Below, one piece after another: positions 33,746 to 42,442 of a stretch of DNA of 64,000 nucleotides. A program made the position numbers and the translations under genes. The notes beneath the pieces were generated by a model. The model was not told the origin of the DNA. It made no database searches and saw nothing but the letters and a program-made list of their open reading frames with translations. Origin of the DNA: Paraburkholderia caribensis (GTDB lineage: Bacteria > Pseudomonadota > Gammaproteobacteria > Burkholderiales > Burkholderiaceae); NCBI RefSeq assembly GCF_002902945.1, contig NZ_CP026103.1:744001-808000 (forward strand), in the 5' to 3' direction. Position 1 is the first letter of the stretch; each line of letters begins with the position of its first letter.

Positions 33746-34744
33746 ATGCGCGACATTCGTTCCATCCTGATCTTCGGTGTGCTGTTGGCCGTGGCCGCCA
33801 GCGTGTTGCAATCTGGCGTGCTGCTCACGTTTCTGATGATGTCGCTATACGCGGTGTTGTTGTCGCAGTCATGGAACATTCTCGGCGGCTATGGCGGGCA
33901 ATTGTCGTTTGGACATGCATTGTTCTTCGGCGTGGGCGCCTACACGCAGGCCATTGCGCAATTGAGCTGGGGCTGGAATCCGTGGCTTGCGTTGCCCGTC
34001 GCAATCGCCTTCGGCGCATTTGCCGGACTGGTGGTGGGTGCGCTGGCGTTTCGCGGCGGATTGAAGGGCTCCTACTTTGCGCTGGTGACGCTGGCTTTTG
34101 CCGAAGTCGCGCGCATCCTCGCCGTGTCGGTGCCGTTCACGGGCGGCGGTGTCGGTTTGATGGTGCCGCTGCACGCAAGCGCGGCGAACCTGCAATTCGG
34201 GTCCAGGCGCGGCTATGTGTATTTGCTGCTGTCGTTCGTGATTGCTGCGCTGCTGGTCACCGCATGGTTGCGTCATTCGCGGTTCGGCGCGTACCTGCAG
34301 GCGGTGCGCGACAACGAAAGCGCCGCGCGGGCGATCGGTGTCGATCCCGTGCGCGTGAAGCTGGGCGCGATCGCGTTGTCGGCTGCGTTTATGGCGGCGG
34401 CGGGCGCTTGCTATGTGCAGATGTTCCAGTACATCGATGCCGGTATCGCGTTCGGCCCTGCGATATCGATCGAAGCACTGGTGGGCGTGATAGTCGGCGG
34501 AGTCGGCACGTTGTGGGGACCGGTACTGGGCGCGGCGCTCCTTTATGTCCTCGGTGAATCGACCCGCAACCTGTTCGGCGAATTGCCGGGTATCAGCATG
34601 GTGATCTATGGCGTGGTGCTGGTCGTGATCGTCATGTTCTTGCCGCGCGGTCTGACGGGTGCGGGCATGTCGGTGCGGCGCCTGATGGGGCGGCCGGTGA
34701 AGCAGGGTCGCGCCAGCGAGCGCAAGGAGCAAGCCCATGTCTGA
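33746..34744 (+). CDS. LivM-type ABC permease
   Basis: A 332-residue membrane protein with about ten hydrophobic segments. QSWNILGGYGGQLSFGHALFFGVGAY (core GYGGQLSFGHALFFGVGA) and VRDNESAARAIGVDPVRVKL are the hallmark LivM stretches. GVGTLWGPVLGAALLYVLGE lies near the C terminus. The gene is three bases from livH and overlaps the following ATPase gene by eight bases. An Arg/Gly-rich C-terminal tail is slightly longer than usual. Confidence 0.95.
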   Translation: MRDIRSILIFGVLLAVAASVLQSGVLLTFLMMSLYAVLLSQSWNILGGYGGQLSFGHALFFGVGAYTQAIAQLSWGWNPWLALPVAIAFGAFAGLVVGALAFRGGLKGSYFALVTLAFAEVARILAVSVPFTGGGVGLMVPLHASAANLQFGSRRGYVYLLLSFVIAALLVTAWLRHSRFGAYLQAVRDNESAARAIGVDPVRVKLGAIALSAAFMAAAGACYVQMFQYIDAGIAFGPAISIEALVGVIVGGVGTLWGPVLGAALLYVLGESTRNLFGELPGISMVIYGVVLVVIVMFLPRGLTGAGMSVRRLMGRPVKQGRASERKEQAHV

Positions 34745-35492
34745 AGCGCTCTTGCAGGCCCGTGGCCTGTCCATCACGTTCGGCGGCCTGAAGGCGGTGC
34801 AGGACGTCAGTCTCGATGTCATGCCCAACACGCTGACGGCGCTCGTCGGTCCGAACGGTGCCGGCAAGACGACGCTGTTCGCCTTGCTGTCGGGGTTCCT
34901 TCGGCCGGGTGCCGGGCGCGTCCAGTATCTGGGGCGCGACATTACGGGGATGGCGCCGCATCAGTCGGCAAGGCTCGGCTTGACGCGCACGTTCCAGATC
35001 GTGCAGCCATTCGGCGCACAGACGGTGCGCGAGAACATCGCGGTCGGCGCACACCTGCATCAACCCGGGCGGCGGGCTGCGCTGGCGGCTGCGGAGGCGG
35101 TCGCGGAACGGGTGAATCTGCACGACAACCTCGATAAGCCAGCAGCCGATCTGACCGTGAGCGGCCGCAAGCGCCTCGAACTGGCGCGCGCGCTCGCGAC
35201 GAAGCCTCGCCTGCTGTTGCTCGACGAGGTGCTCGCCGGACTGAATCCAAGCGAGATCGACGAGATGATTCCCGTGATTCGCGGCCTGGTCGACAGCGGC
35301 GTGACGGTGCTGATGATCGAGCACGTGATGCGCGCGGTGATGAGCCTCGCCGAACACGTCTGGGTGCTGGCGCAAGGCCGGTTGATCGCGGGCGGCACGC
35401 CGCGTGAAGTGACATCGGACCCGTCCGTGATCGAGGCGTATCTCGGTCACGGCACGGCCCAACGGCTGGCGCGTGAAGGAGAACGTCGGTGA
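34737..35492 (+). CDS. LivG-type ABC ATPase
   Basis: A 251-residue ATPase. Walker A is GPNGAGKTT near residue 38 and Walker B is LLLLDEVLAGLNPSE. The signature region reads DLTVSGRKRLELARALA, a variant common among LivG proteins that lacks the strict LSGGQ. HVMRAVMSLAEHVWVL contains the switch His. It powers the importer together with LivF. The start overlaps livM and the stop overlaps the livF start (GTGAGC region), which couples translation. Confidence 0.95.
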   Translation: MSEALLQARGLSITFGGLKAVQDVSLDVMPNTLTALVGPNGAGKTTLFALLSGFLRPGAGRVQYLGRDITGMAPHQSARLGLTRTFQIVQPFGAQTVRENIAVGAHLHQPGRRAALAAAEAVAERVNLHDNLDKPAADLTVSGRKRLELARALATKPRLLLLDEVLAGLNPSEIDEMIPVIRGLVDSGVTVLMIEHVMRAVMSLAEHVWVLAQGRLIAGGTPREVTSDPSVIEAYLGHGTAQRLAREGERR

Positions 35493-36199
35493 GCGCATTG
35501 CTCGAAGTGAGCGGGCTTCGCACAGGCTATGGACGCACCGAAGTGCTGCGAGGCGTGGATATGCGTGTCGACGAAGGCGAGATTGTCGTGCTGCTCGGCA
35601 GTAACGGTGTCGGCAAGACCACGCTGAACAACACGGTGTGCGGCATCAATGCTGCGTGGGAGGGCGTCGTACGGTTCGACGGGCACGACCTGACCGGGCG
35701 GCACTACCGCGCCGTGGTCGAAGCGGGCCTGATCCAGGTGCCGGAAGGCCGGCGAATTTTCCCGAACCTGAGTGTGCGCGAAAACCTCGAGCTGGGTGCA
35801 TTTGCGCGCGGCAAGCCGAGTCGCAGCCACAACCTCGCGCGGATGCTGGAGATCTTCCCGCGTCTTGGCGAACGGATCGATCAGGCGGCGGGCACGATGT
35901 CGGGCGGCGAGCAGCAGATGCTTGCAATCGCCCGGGGTTTGATGGCCGAGCCTCGTTTGCTGATTCTTGACGAGCCGTCGCTGGGTCTGTCGCCGTTGAT
36001 GGTGGAAGAAATGTTCGCACTGATTGCACGCTTGCAGAACGAGGGACTCGCGATCCTGCTGGTCGAACAGAACGTCGGCCAGTCGCTCGAAACGGGACAG
36101 CGTGGCTACGTGCTCGAAAACGGGTTGATCCGGTACTCCGGCACGTGCGCGGAGTTGATGGCCAGCGACGACTTGCGTCGCGCCTATTTGGGGATGTAG
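35489..36199 (+). CDS. LivF-type ABC ATPase
   Basis: A 236-residue ATPase. Walker A is GSNGVGKTT, the signature is MSGGEQQMLAIARGLM and Walker B is LLILDEPSLGLSP. QNVGQSLETGQRGYVLENG is typical of LivF. The gene begins with GTG overlapping the preceding stop by four bases and ends three bases before the aconitase-like gene. This places the catabolic enzymes directly in the transporter operon. Confidence 0.95.
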   Translation: MSALLEVSGLRTGYGRTEVLRGVDMRVDEGEIVVLLGSNGVGKTTLNNTVCGINAAWEGVVRFDGHDLTGRHYRAVVEAGLIQVPEGRRIFPNLSVRENLELGAFARGKPSRSHNLARMLEIFPRLGERIDQAAGTMSGGEQQMLAIARGLMAEPRLLILDEPSLGLSPLMVEEMFALIARLQNEGLAILLVEQNVGQSLETGQRGYVLENGLIRYSGTCAELMASDDLRRAYLGM

Positions 36200-36202
36200 T
36201 CG

Positions 36203-37471
36203 ATGGCAGCAGCACAAACCCTTGCGCAAAAACTGATTGCGGCGGCCTGCGGGCGGTCCGAAGTGGAGGTCGGGGAAATCGTCACCTGTAACGTCGATCT
36301 TGCGATGTTCCACGACTCGAGCGGTCCGCGCCGGTTGCAGCCGATGCTCGAACAGCTCGGCGCATCGTTGTGGGACAAATCGAAGGTGGTGCTGGTGATC
36401 GACCACTACGTGCCGGAGGCCGACGACGAATCGCGCCGGATCGTACGCATCGCGCGTCAATGGGCAAGCGAGCAGCAGTTGCCGAACGTCTACGACAGCG
36501 TCGGTATCTGCCATGTGGTCGTGCCGGAACATGGGCACCTGCGACCGGGCATGTTCTGCGTGGGCGGCGACTCGCATTCGCCCACGGGCGGCGCGTTCGG
36601 CGCGTACATGTTCGGCATCGGCAGCACGGAGATGCTTGGCGTCGCGGTATCCGGGCAGATCTGGGTCAAGGTGCCGGAGACCTTGCAGATGCACTGGCGT
36701 CATCGGCTTTCGCATGGCGTGACGGCGAAAGACATGATGCTGCATATGATCGGCCGCTTCGGCATGAACGGCGGCCGCTATCAGGCCGTCGAATTCTGCG
36801 GTGAAGCCATCAGCGCACTGTCGATGCAGGAACGCATGACGCTGTCGAACATGAGCGCTGAACTGGGGTCGCAGGTCGGCCTGATCGCGCCGGACGCCAT
36901 CACCGTCGACTATCTTCGCGCCGTAGGCGTGCAAGATGAAATCGATATCGCTCGCTGGCAAAGCGATCCGCAAGCCCGCGTCGAAACGCACGACTTCGAC
37001 GCCGCGCAACTCGCGCCGCAAGTAGCCGCACCGCACAGCCCGGCGAATACGCGCGATGTCCGTGCGTTCGGCGATGTCGCTGTGCAGGTTGCCTATATCG
37101 GCGCGTGCACCGGCGCGAAACTCGAAGATTTGCGCGCGGCGGCGGATATATTGCGCGGGCGCCGGGTGGCAGACGGCGTGCAACTCGTCGTGGCACCCGC
37201 CAGTATCCGCGATCAGTCGCAAGCGGCAAGCGAAGGCGTGATGGATGTGCTGAGAGCCGCTGGCGCGCAAGTGCTCGCGACGACATGCGGCGCGTGTGCC
37301 GGGTACGGTGGCTCGATTCCCGAAGGCAGCACGGTGGTGTCGAGCACCGCGCGCAACTTCAAAGGCCGGATGGGCGCCGAGACGGCGCAGGTCTATCTGG
37401 GCTCGCCCTATACGGTCGCGGCGTCTGCGTTGCGCGGACGCATTACCGATCCTCGCGAGGTGCTCGCATGA
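36203..37471 (+). CDS. Aconitase-superfamily hydro-lyase, large subunit (LeuC/DmdA-like)
   Basis: A 422-residue [4Fe-4S] hydratase subunit, the size of the short two-subunit LeuC/HacA/dimethylmalate dehydratase type. It has CVGGDSHSPTGGAFGAYMFG (core GGDSHSPTGGAFGAYMFGIG), and the cluster cysteines are visible in GACTGAKLEDL and TTCGACAGYGGSIPEG. SSTARNFKGRMG is the substrate-binding region. It would hydrate an unsaturated diacid or dehydrate a malate-type acid. It is not the housekeeping leucine enzyme, judging from its catabolic setting with hydantoinase genes and a methylisocitrate-lyase-like gene. Confidence 0.9.
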   Translation: MAAAQTLAQKLIAAACGRSEVEVGEIVTCNVDLAMFHDSSGPRRLQPMLEQLGASLWDKSKVVLVIDHYVPEADDESRRIVRIARQWASEQQLPNVYDSVGICHVVVPEHGHLRPGMFCVGGDSHSPTGGAFGAYMFGIGSTEMLGVAVSGQIWVKVPETLQMHWRHRLSHGVTAKDMMLHMIGRFGMNGGRYQAVEFCGEAISALSMQERMTLSNMSAELGSQVGLIAPDAITVDYLRAVGVQDEIDIARWQSDPQARVETHDFDAAQLAPQVAAPHSPANTRDVRAFGDVAVQVAYIGACTGAKLEDLRAAADILRGRRVADGVQLVVAPASIRDQSQAASEGVMDVLRAAGAQVLATTCGACAGYGGSIPEGSTVVSSTARNFKGRMGAETAQVYLGSPYTVAASALRGRITDPREVLA

Positions 37472-38013
37472 CCGTTTGCTTCACGGCGTCCAACGAAACC
37501 GGGCGGGCTCCCGATATGCATCGCGTATGGCGGGTCGGTGCGGATATCAACACCGATTCGCTCGCACCCGGCGCATACATGAAATTCGGTATCGACGAAA
37601 TCGCCCGCCATTGCTTGCAAAACGAGCGCCCCGATTTTGCAGCAGGCGTGCAGAAGGGCGATGTGCTCGTGGCAGGACCGAACTTCGGCATCGGCTCATC
37701 GCGCGAACAGGCGGCCGCTGCGCTGGTGCGGCTGGGCGTGCGGGCCGTGATCGCACCCGCGTTCAATGGCCTGTACTTTCGCAACGCCTTCAACGTCGGC
37801 CTGTTGCTGCTGACGTGCGCCGACGCGGAAACGATCGAAGAGGGCGAGCGTATCGCAATCGACCCGCACGGCGGCGGCATCCTGCTGGCCAACGGCCGCG
37901 AATTGCCGTGCGATCCCGTCCCTGCGTTTTTGCTCGACATGGTCGACGCAGGCGGCCTGCTCAACCTGCTCAAGCAGCGTTACCCCACACCCAACGGAGT
38001 CACCTCATGCTAG
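37468..38013 (+). CDS. Aconitase-superfamily hydro-lyase, small subunit (LeuD/DmdB-like)
   Basis: A 181-residue swivel-domain subunit. Key stretches are VGADINTDSLAPGAYMKFG, GPNFGIGSSREQAAAALVRLG (core NFGIGSSREQAAAAL) and IAPAFNGLYFRNAFNVGL, which are the usual active-site loops of LeuD-like proteins. The ATG overlaps the stop of the large-subunit gene (ATGA), as needed for equal synthesis of both chains. The end overlaps the HyuB gene by seven bases. Confidence 0.92.
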   Translation: MTVCFTASNETGRAPDMHRVWRVGADINTDSLAPGAYMKFGIDEIARHCLQNERPDFAAGVQKGDVLVAGPNFGIGSSREQAAAALVRLGVRAVIAPAFNGLYFRNAFNVGLLLLTCADAETIEEGERIAIDPHGGGILLANGRELPCDPVPAFLLDMVDAGGLLNLLKQRYPTPNGVTSC

Positions 38014-39677
38014 ACCCGGTCACGCTGGCGGTCCTCAAGGGCCGGCTGGAACAGATCGCCGACGAAATGGACGCAACCCTGTACCGCAGCGCTTTCAATC
38101 CGATCATCGCGGAAGCCCATGACGCCTGCCACGGGATTTACGACGCCGTTTCCGGCGCGACCCTGGTGCAAGGCAAGTCGGGCCTGCCGGTGTTCGTCGG
38201 CGCGATGGCGTTCGCGGTGAAGGCGGCCATCCGCGTGGCAGGCGAGCGGGGCGGCATGATCGACGGCGATGTGTGGCTCTTCAACGATCCGTACGAAGGC
38301 GGCACGCACGCGAACGACTTCAAGCTGGTGCGTCCCGTGTTTCGCGACGGCAAGCTGTTCTGCTTCCTTGCGTCGGCGGCTCACTGGCACGACGTCGGCG
38401 GTGCGGTGCCGGGCAATTACAACCCGGCCGCCACGGAGTGCTGGCAGGAAGCCGTGCAAATTCCGCCTGTGCGGATCGTGCGGCGCGGCGAACTCGACGG
38501 CGACGTGCTCGCCATTCTGAAAGCGAACACGCGCTTGCCCGATAGCCTGTGGGGCGATCTGAACGGCCAGCTTGCCGCGCTCGAACTCGGCGCGCGCCGC
38601 CTGAACGATCTGCTCGGCGACTACGGTGACGACGTCGTGCTCGAATCGCTCGCCCTGTTGCGCGAACGGGCAGTCAGGCTGATGCGCTCGCACGTGGCGG
38701 CGCTGCCCGATGGCGACTACAGGTTCGAAGACATGCTGGATAACGACGGCGTGCGCGACGAACCGCTGAAGATCGCCTTGTGCATGCGTGTAGCCGGCGA
38801 CACGCTGACACTCGATTTCACCGGCACATCGCCGGCTTGTGCGGGACCGGTGAACATCTCGCGCGCCACGGCGATCGCCGCCTGCTATGTCGCGCTGAAG
38901 CATCTGTTCCCGGATGTGCCCGCGAATGCGGGCGTGCTCGACGCCGTGTCGTTCGTATTGCCGGATGGGCTCGTGATTTCGGCTGACCGGCCGCGCCCGG
39001 TCAGCGGCTATACGGAAACGATCCTGCGCATGATCGACGTGATTTTCTGCGCGATGGCCAAGGCCGCGCCGGAACTCGCAATGGCGCAGGCGTACGGCAC
39101 GATCAACGCGCTGTCGATAGCGGGTCATCGCAGCGGCGGCGCACGCAAAGGTCAGCGCTGGGTGATGTTCAGTTTTTTCGGCGGCGGCCACGGCGGACAT
39201 TCGCAAGGCGACGGCCTGAGCCACGGCAATGCGCCTATTTCGACCGCGACGATCCCGCCGCTGGAAATTCTGGAGGCCGCGTATCCGGTGCGCTTCACGC
39301 AATGGGCGTTACGTCCTGATTCGGGCGGCGACGGCACCTTTCGCGGCGGGCTGGGCGCGATCTATGAAATCGAGTTGCTCGAAGAGGAAGCGGAAGCGTT
39401 CATTTTCGGCGAGCGCGGACGCTCCGCGCCGCAGGGCATCGCGGGCGGCGCGGCGTCGGTGCGCAACGTGTTCCGCTATCAGCAGGATGGCGAATGGCGC
39501 ACGCCGCCGATGGCGTCGAAGATGCTCGGCATCCGCCTGAAGCGAGGTGAGCGCGTGCGGCTGGAAACGCCCGGCGGGGGCGGCTATGGCGCGCCGTCGG
39601 AACGATCGGATGCGGCGCGCGAACACGACCGCGCGATGGGTTATGTCACGGTGGGACTGAAGGAGCAAGAAGCATGA
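38007..39677 (+). CDS. hyuB: Hydantoinase/oxoprolinase subunit B
   Basis: A 556-residue HyuB-family protein. It has DPVTLAVLKGRLEQIADEMD at the N terminus, VWLFNDPYEGGTHANDFKLV (core NDPYEGGTHANDF), AAHWHDVGGAVPG with conserved His/Asp, and GGFFGGGHGGHSQGDG-like FFGGGHGGHSQGDGLSHG. The C-terminal RLETPGGGGYGAP is also typical. HyuB pairs with HyuA for ATP-dependent hydrolysis or carboxylation of cyclic amides and ketones (N-methylhydantoin, 5-oxoproline, caprolactam, acetophenone). The substrate cannot be told from sequence. Confidence 0.93.
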   Translation: MLDPVTLAVLKGRLEQIADEMDATLYRSAFNPIIAEAHDACHGIYDAVSGATLVQGKSGLPVFVGAMAFAVKAAIRVAGERGGMIDGDVWLFNDPYEGGTHANDFKLVRPVFRDGKLFCFLASAAHWHDVGGAVPGNYNPAATECWQEAVQIPPVRIVRRGELDGDVLAILKANTRLPDSLWGDLNGQLAALELGARRLNDLLGDYGDDVVLESLALLRERAVRLMRSHVAALPDGDYRFEDMLDNDGVRDEPLKIALCMRVAGDTLTLDFTGTSPACAGPVNISRATAIAACYVALKHLFPDVPANAGVLDAVSFVLPDGLVISADRPRPVSGYTETILRMIDVIFCAMAKAAPELAMAQAYGTINALSIAGHRSGGARKGQRWVMFSFFGGGHGGHSQGDGLSHGNAPISTATIPPLEILEAAYPVRFTQWALRPDSGGDGTFRGGLGAIYEIELLEEEAEAFIFGERGRSAPQGIAGGAASVRNVFRYQQDGEWRTPPMASKMLGIRLKRGERVRLETPGGGGYGAPSERSDAAREHDRAMGYVTVGLKEQEA

Positions 39678-41746
39678 AGGATGCGGCACACGGTTCTCTC
39701 GTCGTCGGCGTGGACGTGGGTGGTACGTTCACCGACCTGTTCGTCCTCGACGAAGCCGCCGGCACCGCGCGGGTGGTCAAGGTGCCGTCGACACGCGGCG
39801 AAGAAGCGCGCGGATTCATGAACGGCATCGAACGCATTGGCGGAGAAGCCGAGGGGCAGGGCGGAGCACGTGCGATTGCGACCGTCGTGCATGGCACCAC
39901 GGTCGGCACCAATGCGCTGCTCGAACGGAAGGTGGCCCGCACCGGCATCATCACGACGGAAGGCTTTCGCGACGTGCTCGAGATGCGCCGCCGCGACAGG
40001 CCGCGCACCTGGGGCTTGCGCGGCACGTTCGAACCGGTCGTGCCACGCGATCTGCGACTCGAAGTGAGCGAGCGCGTGCTCGCCGACGGCACGCTGCACA
40101 CGCCCGTGGACATCGCTCAGGTTGAGGCCGCCGCGCGTGCGCTGCTCGAACGCGGCTGCGAGGCCGTGTGCGTGTTCTTCGTCAACGCCTACGCCAATTC
40201 CATCAATGAAGCGCATGCCGTGGCGGCGGTGCGCGCGATCTGGCCCAACGCGAACGTGACGGCGGCGACGGAAGTGTTGCCCGAGATCCGCGAGTTCGAA
40301 CGATGTTCGACGGCCACGCTGAACGCGTCGTTGCAGCCCGTCGTGGGCAGCTATCTGACGCGTCTCGAGAGCGATCTGAAAGCGCACGGGTTCGGCGGCG
40401 AACTGCTGGTGGTGCAGAGCAATGGCGGGATCATGTCGCGCCAGACCGCGTGCGACGTGCCCGTGCGCACGGCATTGTCCGGCCCGGCTGCGGGTGTGAT
40501 CGCCTGCGCCGCGATCGGGCGGGCGGCAGGCTTTCCGAACCTCGTGACGGGCGATATGGGCGGTACATCGTTCGATGTTTCGCTGGTTGCGCGCGGTGAA
40601 GCGTCGTTGTCCGCGCAGACCTCGATCGATTTCGGCATGGTGGTGCGCGCGCCGATGATCCAGATCGAAACGATCGGCGCGGGGGGCGGGTCCATCGCAT
40701 CGGTCGATGCGGGCGGCCTGCTGCAGGTCGGCCCCGAGTCGGCTGGCAGCGTGCCGGGTCCTGCGTGCTACGGACGCGGCAATATGCGCCCGACCGTCAC
40801 CGATGCCAACGTGCTGCTTGGCCGGATCGCCGCCGATCGCCCGCTGGGCGGCGGGCTTCTGTCACGCATGGAGGTCGGCAAGTCGCGCGAGGCGATCGAG
40901 ATGCACGTCGGCGCGCCGCTTGGACTCGATGCGTATGCGGCAGCCGAAGCGATCCTCACTGTGGCGAACGCGAAGATGGCTGGCGCGATCCGGCTGGTGT
41001 CGATCGAGCGGGGCCATGATCCGCGCGAGTTCGCCTACATGCCGTTCGGCGGCGGCGGCGCGCTGCATGTGTGCGCGATGATGCGCGAGGTCGGCACCAC
41101 GACGGGCATCGTGCCGCGTTTTCCGGGCGTGACGTCGGCGATCGGCTGCGTGATTGCCGATATGCGCCACGACGCCGTGCAGACGTTGAACCGGGGGCTG
41201 GCCGAACTCGACGTCGACGATTTGCGTGCCCGCGTCTCGGGCATGGCGCACACGTGCCAGCAGCGGCTCGATTCGGCGGGCGTCGCCTTCGAAGCGGTGC
41301 GTGAAAACGTCGAACTGGACATGCTGTACGTCGGCCAGAGTCATACGGTGCGTGTCGAAGTGCAGCGCAATGCGCTCGATCGCGCGACCATCGGCGCCGC
41401 TTTCGAAGCGGCGTATCGCACGGCGTTCGGCCGTGCGCTCGACGGCATCCCCGTGCGCATCATGAACCTGCGCTATGCGCGCATCGGTGTGCGCCCGAAG
41501 TTCGATCTGGCCGTGCTCGCGCCGAAGGCCACGACGATGCCCGCATCGCCTGGCACGCAAGCGGTGTTTCATGACGGCCAGTGGTGGGACGCCGTGCGTT
41601 ATGCACGCCTCGACTTGCCAGTGGGCGCAACGGTGGAGGGGCCCGCGATCCTCGAACAGGCCGATACGACGATCTGGCTCGAACCCGGTTTCAGCGGTCG
41701 AGTCGATCCATTGGGCAATCTGCTGATCACGCGCCGCACGACCTGA
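39674..41746 (+). CDS. hyuA: Hydantoinase/oxoprolinase subunit A
   Basis: A 690-residue HyuA-family ATPase subunit. It has VGVDVGGTFTDLFVLDE near residue 11, HGTTVGTNALLERK, TGDMGGTSFDVSLV (the second phosphate loop of the ASKHA fold) and IGAGGGSIASVD. The length is normal for HyuA. It starts within the hyuB stop (ATGA). HyuA activates the substrate with ATP while HyuB hydrolyses the intermediate. Placed after a hydratase and before an isochorismatase-fold protein, it suggests ring opening of an amide or imide as an early catabolic step. Confidence 0.94.
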   Translation: MKDAAHGSLVVGVDVGGTFTDLFVLDEAAGTARVVKVPSTRGEEARGFMNGIERIGGEAEGQGGARAIATVVHGTTVGTNALLERKVARTGIITTEGFRDVLEMRRRDRPRTWGLRGTFEPVVPRDLRLEVSERVLADGTLHTPVDIAQVEAAARALLERGCEAVCVFFVNAYANSINEAHAVAAVRAIWPNANVTAATEVLPEIREFERCSTATLNASLQPVVGSYLTRLESDLKAHGFGGELLVVQSNGGIMSRQTACDVPVRTALSGPAAGVIACAAIGRAAGFPNLVTGDMGGTSFDVSLVARGEASLSAQTSIDFGMVVRAPMIQIETIGAGGGSIASVDAGGLLQVGPESAGSVPGPACYGRGNMRPTVTDANVLLGRIAADRPLGGGLLSRMEVGKSREAIEMHVGAPLGLDAYAAAEAILTVANAKMAGAIRLVSIERGHDPREFAYMPFGGGGALHVCAMMREVGTTTGIVPRFPGVTSAIGCVIADMRHDAVQTLNRGLAELDVDDLRARVSGMAHTCQQRLDSAGVAFEAVRENVELDMLYVGQSHTVRVEVQRNALDRATIGAAFEAAYRTAFGRALDGIPVRIMNLRYARIGVRPKFDLAVLAPKATTMPASPGTQAVFHDGQWWDAVRYARLDLPVGATVEGPAILEQADTTIWLEPGFSGRVDPLGNLLITRRTT

Positions 41747-41755
41747 GAGATACGC

Positions 41756-42376
41756 ATGATGACATCCAGCACGCAACTCGATCCACGGCAGACCGCGCTC
41801 GTCATCGTCGATCTGCAGAACGACTTTGTGAGCGACGGCGGCGCTTATCATCGCGGCGGCGCGGCGTCGGACGCGGCGCGCGCCTTGCCGCAGCGCGTGG
41901 CGCCTGTGGCGCGCGCGCTCAAGCAGCGCGGTGGATTCGTCGCGGCAAGTCAGTTCACGTTATGGCCCGACGCCCAAGGTGAGCCGATGATCTCGCCGCA
42001 TCTGCGGAATTTGCGCCCGTTTCTGCGTCGAGGCGACTTTGTCGCTGGGTCACACGGTCACGCGACAGTTGCCGCCCTCGACGATCTCGTCGATGTGTCG
42101 GTGTGGAAAGTCGCGTATTCCGCCTTCTTCAACACGCAGCTTGACTGGGTGTTGCGTCGCGCGGGCATCGAGGCCGTGGCGATCTGCGGCATCGTCACCA
42201 ACGGCGGCGTGGCCAGCACCGCGCGCGACGCGCATATGCGGGACTATCGCGTGCTCGTTTTAGGCGACGGTTGCGCGGCATCGACGCAGGCAGCGCACGA
42301 TGCCGCGCTTGCCGATCTGTGCACGGTCGGCGAGGTGACCACGTGCGAGGCTTTCCAGGGCCGCCTTGGCGCGTAA
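41756..42376 (+). CDS. Isochorismatase-fold hydrolase with Gly at the catalytic Cys position
   Basis: A 206-residue protein of the isochorismatase superfamily. LVIVDLQNDFVSDGG supplies the catalytic Asp and WKVAYSAFFNTQLDWVLR the Lys. The loop that usually reads TNxCVxxTARDA is TNGGVASTARDA, so Cys is replaced by Gly. In amidohydrolases of this fold the Cys is essential, while true isochorismatases have Gly there and work without it. The protein may therefore not be an amidase, which matters for the pathway. It starts nine bases after hyuA. Confidence 0.9.
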   Translation: MMTSSTQLDPRQTALVIVDLQNDFVSDGGAYHRGGAASDAARALPQRVAPVARALKQRGGFVAASQFTLWPDAQGEPMISPHLRNLRPFLRRGDFVAGSHGHATVAALDDLVDVSVWKVAYSAFFNTQLDWVLRRAGIEAVAICGIVTNGGVASTARDAHMRDYRVLVLGDGCAASTQAAHDAALADLCTVGEVTTCEAFQGRLGA

Positions 42377-42442
42377 GCAGAACAGAGGCGGGCTGGCCGA
42401 CATGGTGGCGGCGTTACCCGTCCGAAAACAGGTATAGAGACA

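Noticed and set aside
37296..38006. N-terminal extension of the HyuB frame to 793 codons
   Set aside because: It overlaps the aconitase-type subunit genes in another frame and is Arg-rich. HyuB begins at 38007 at normal length.
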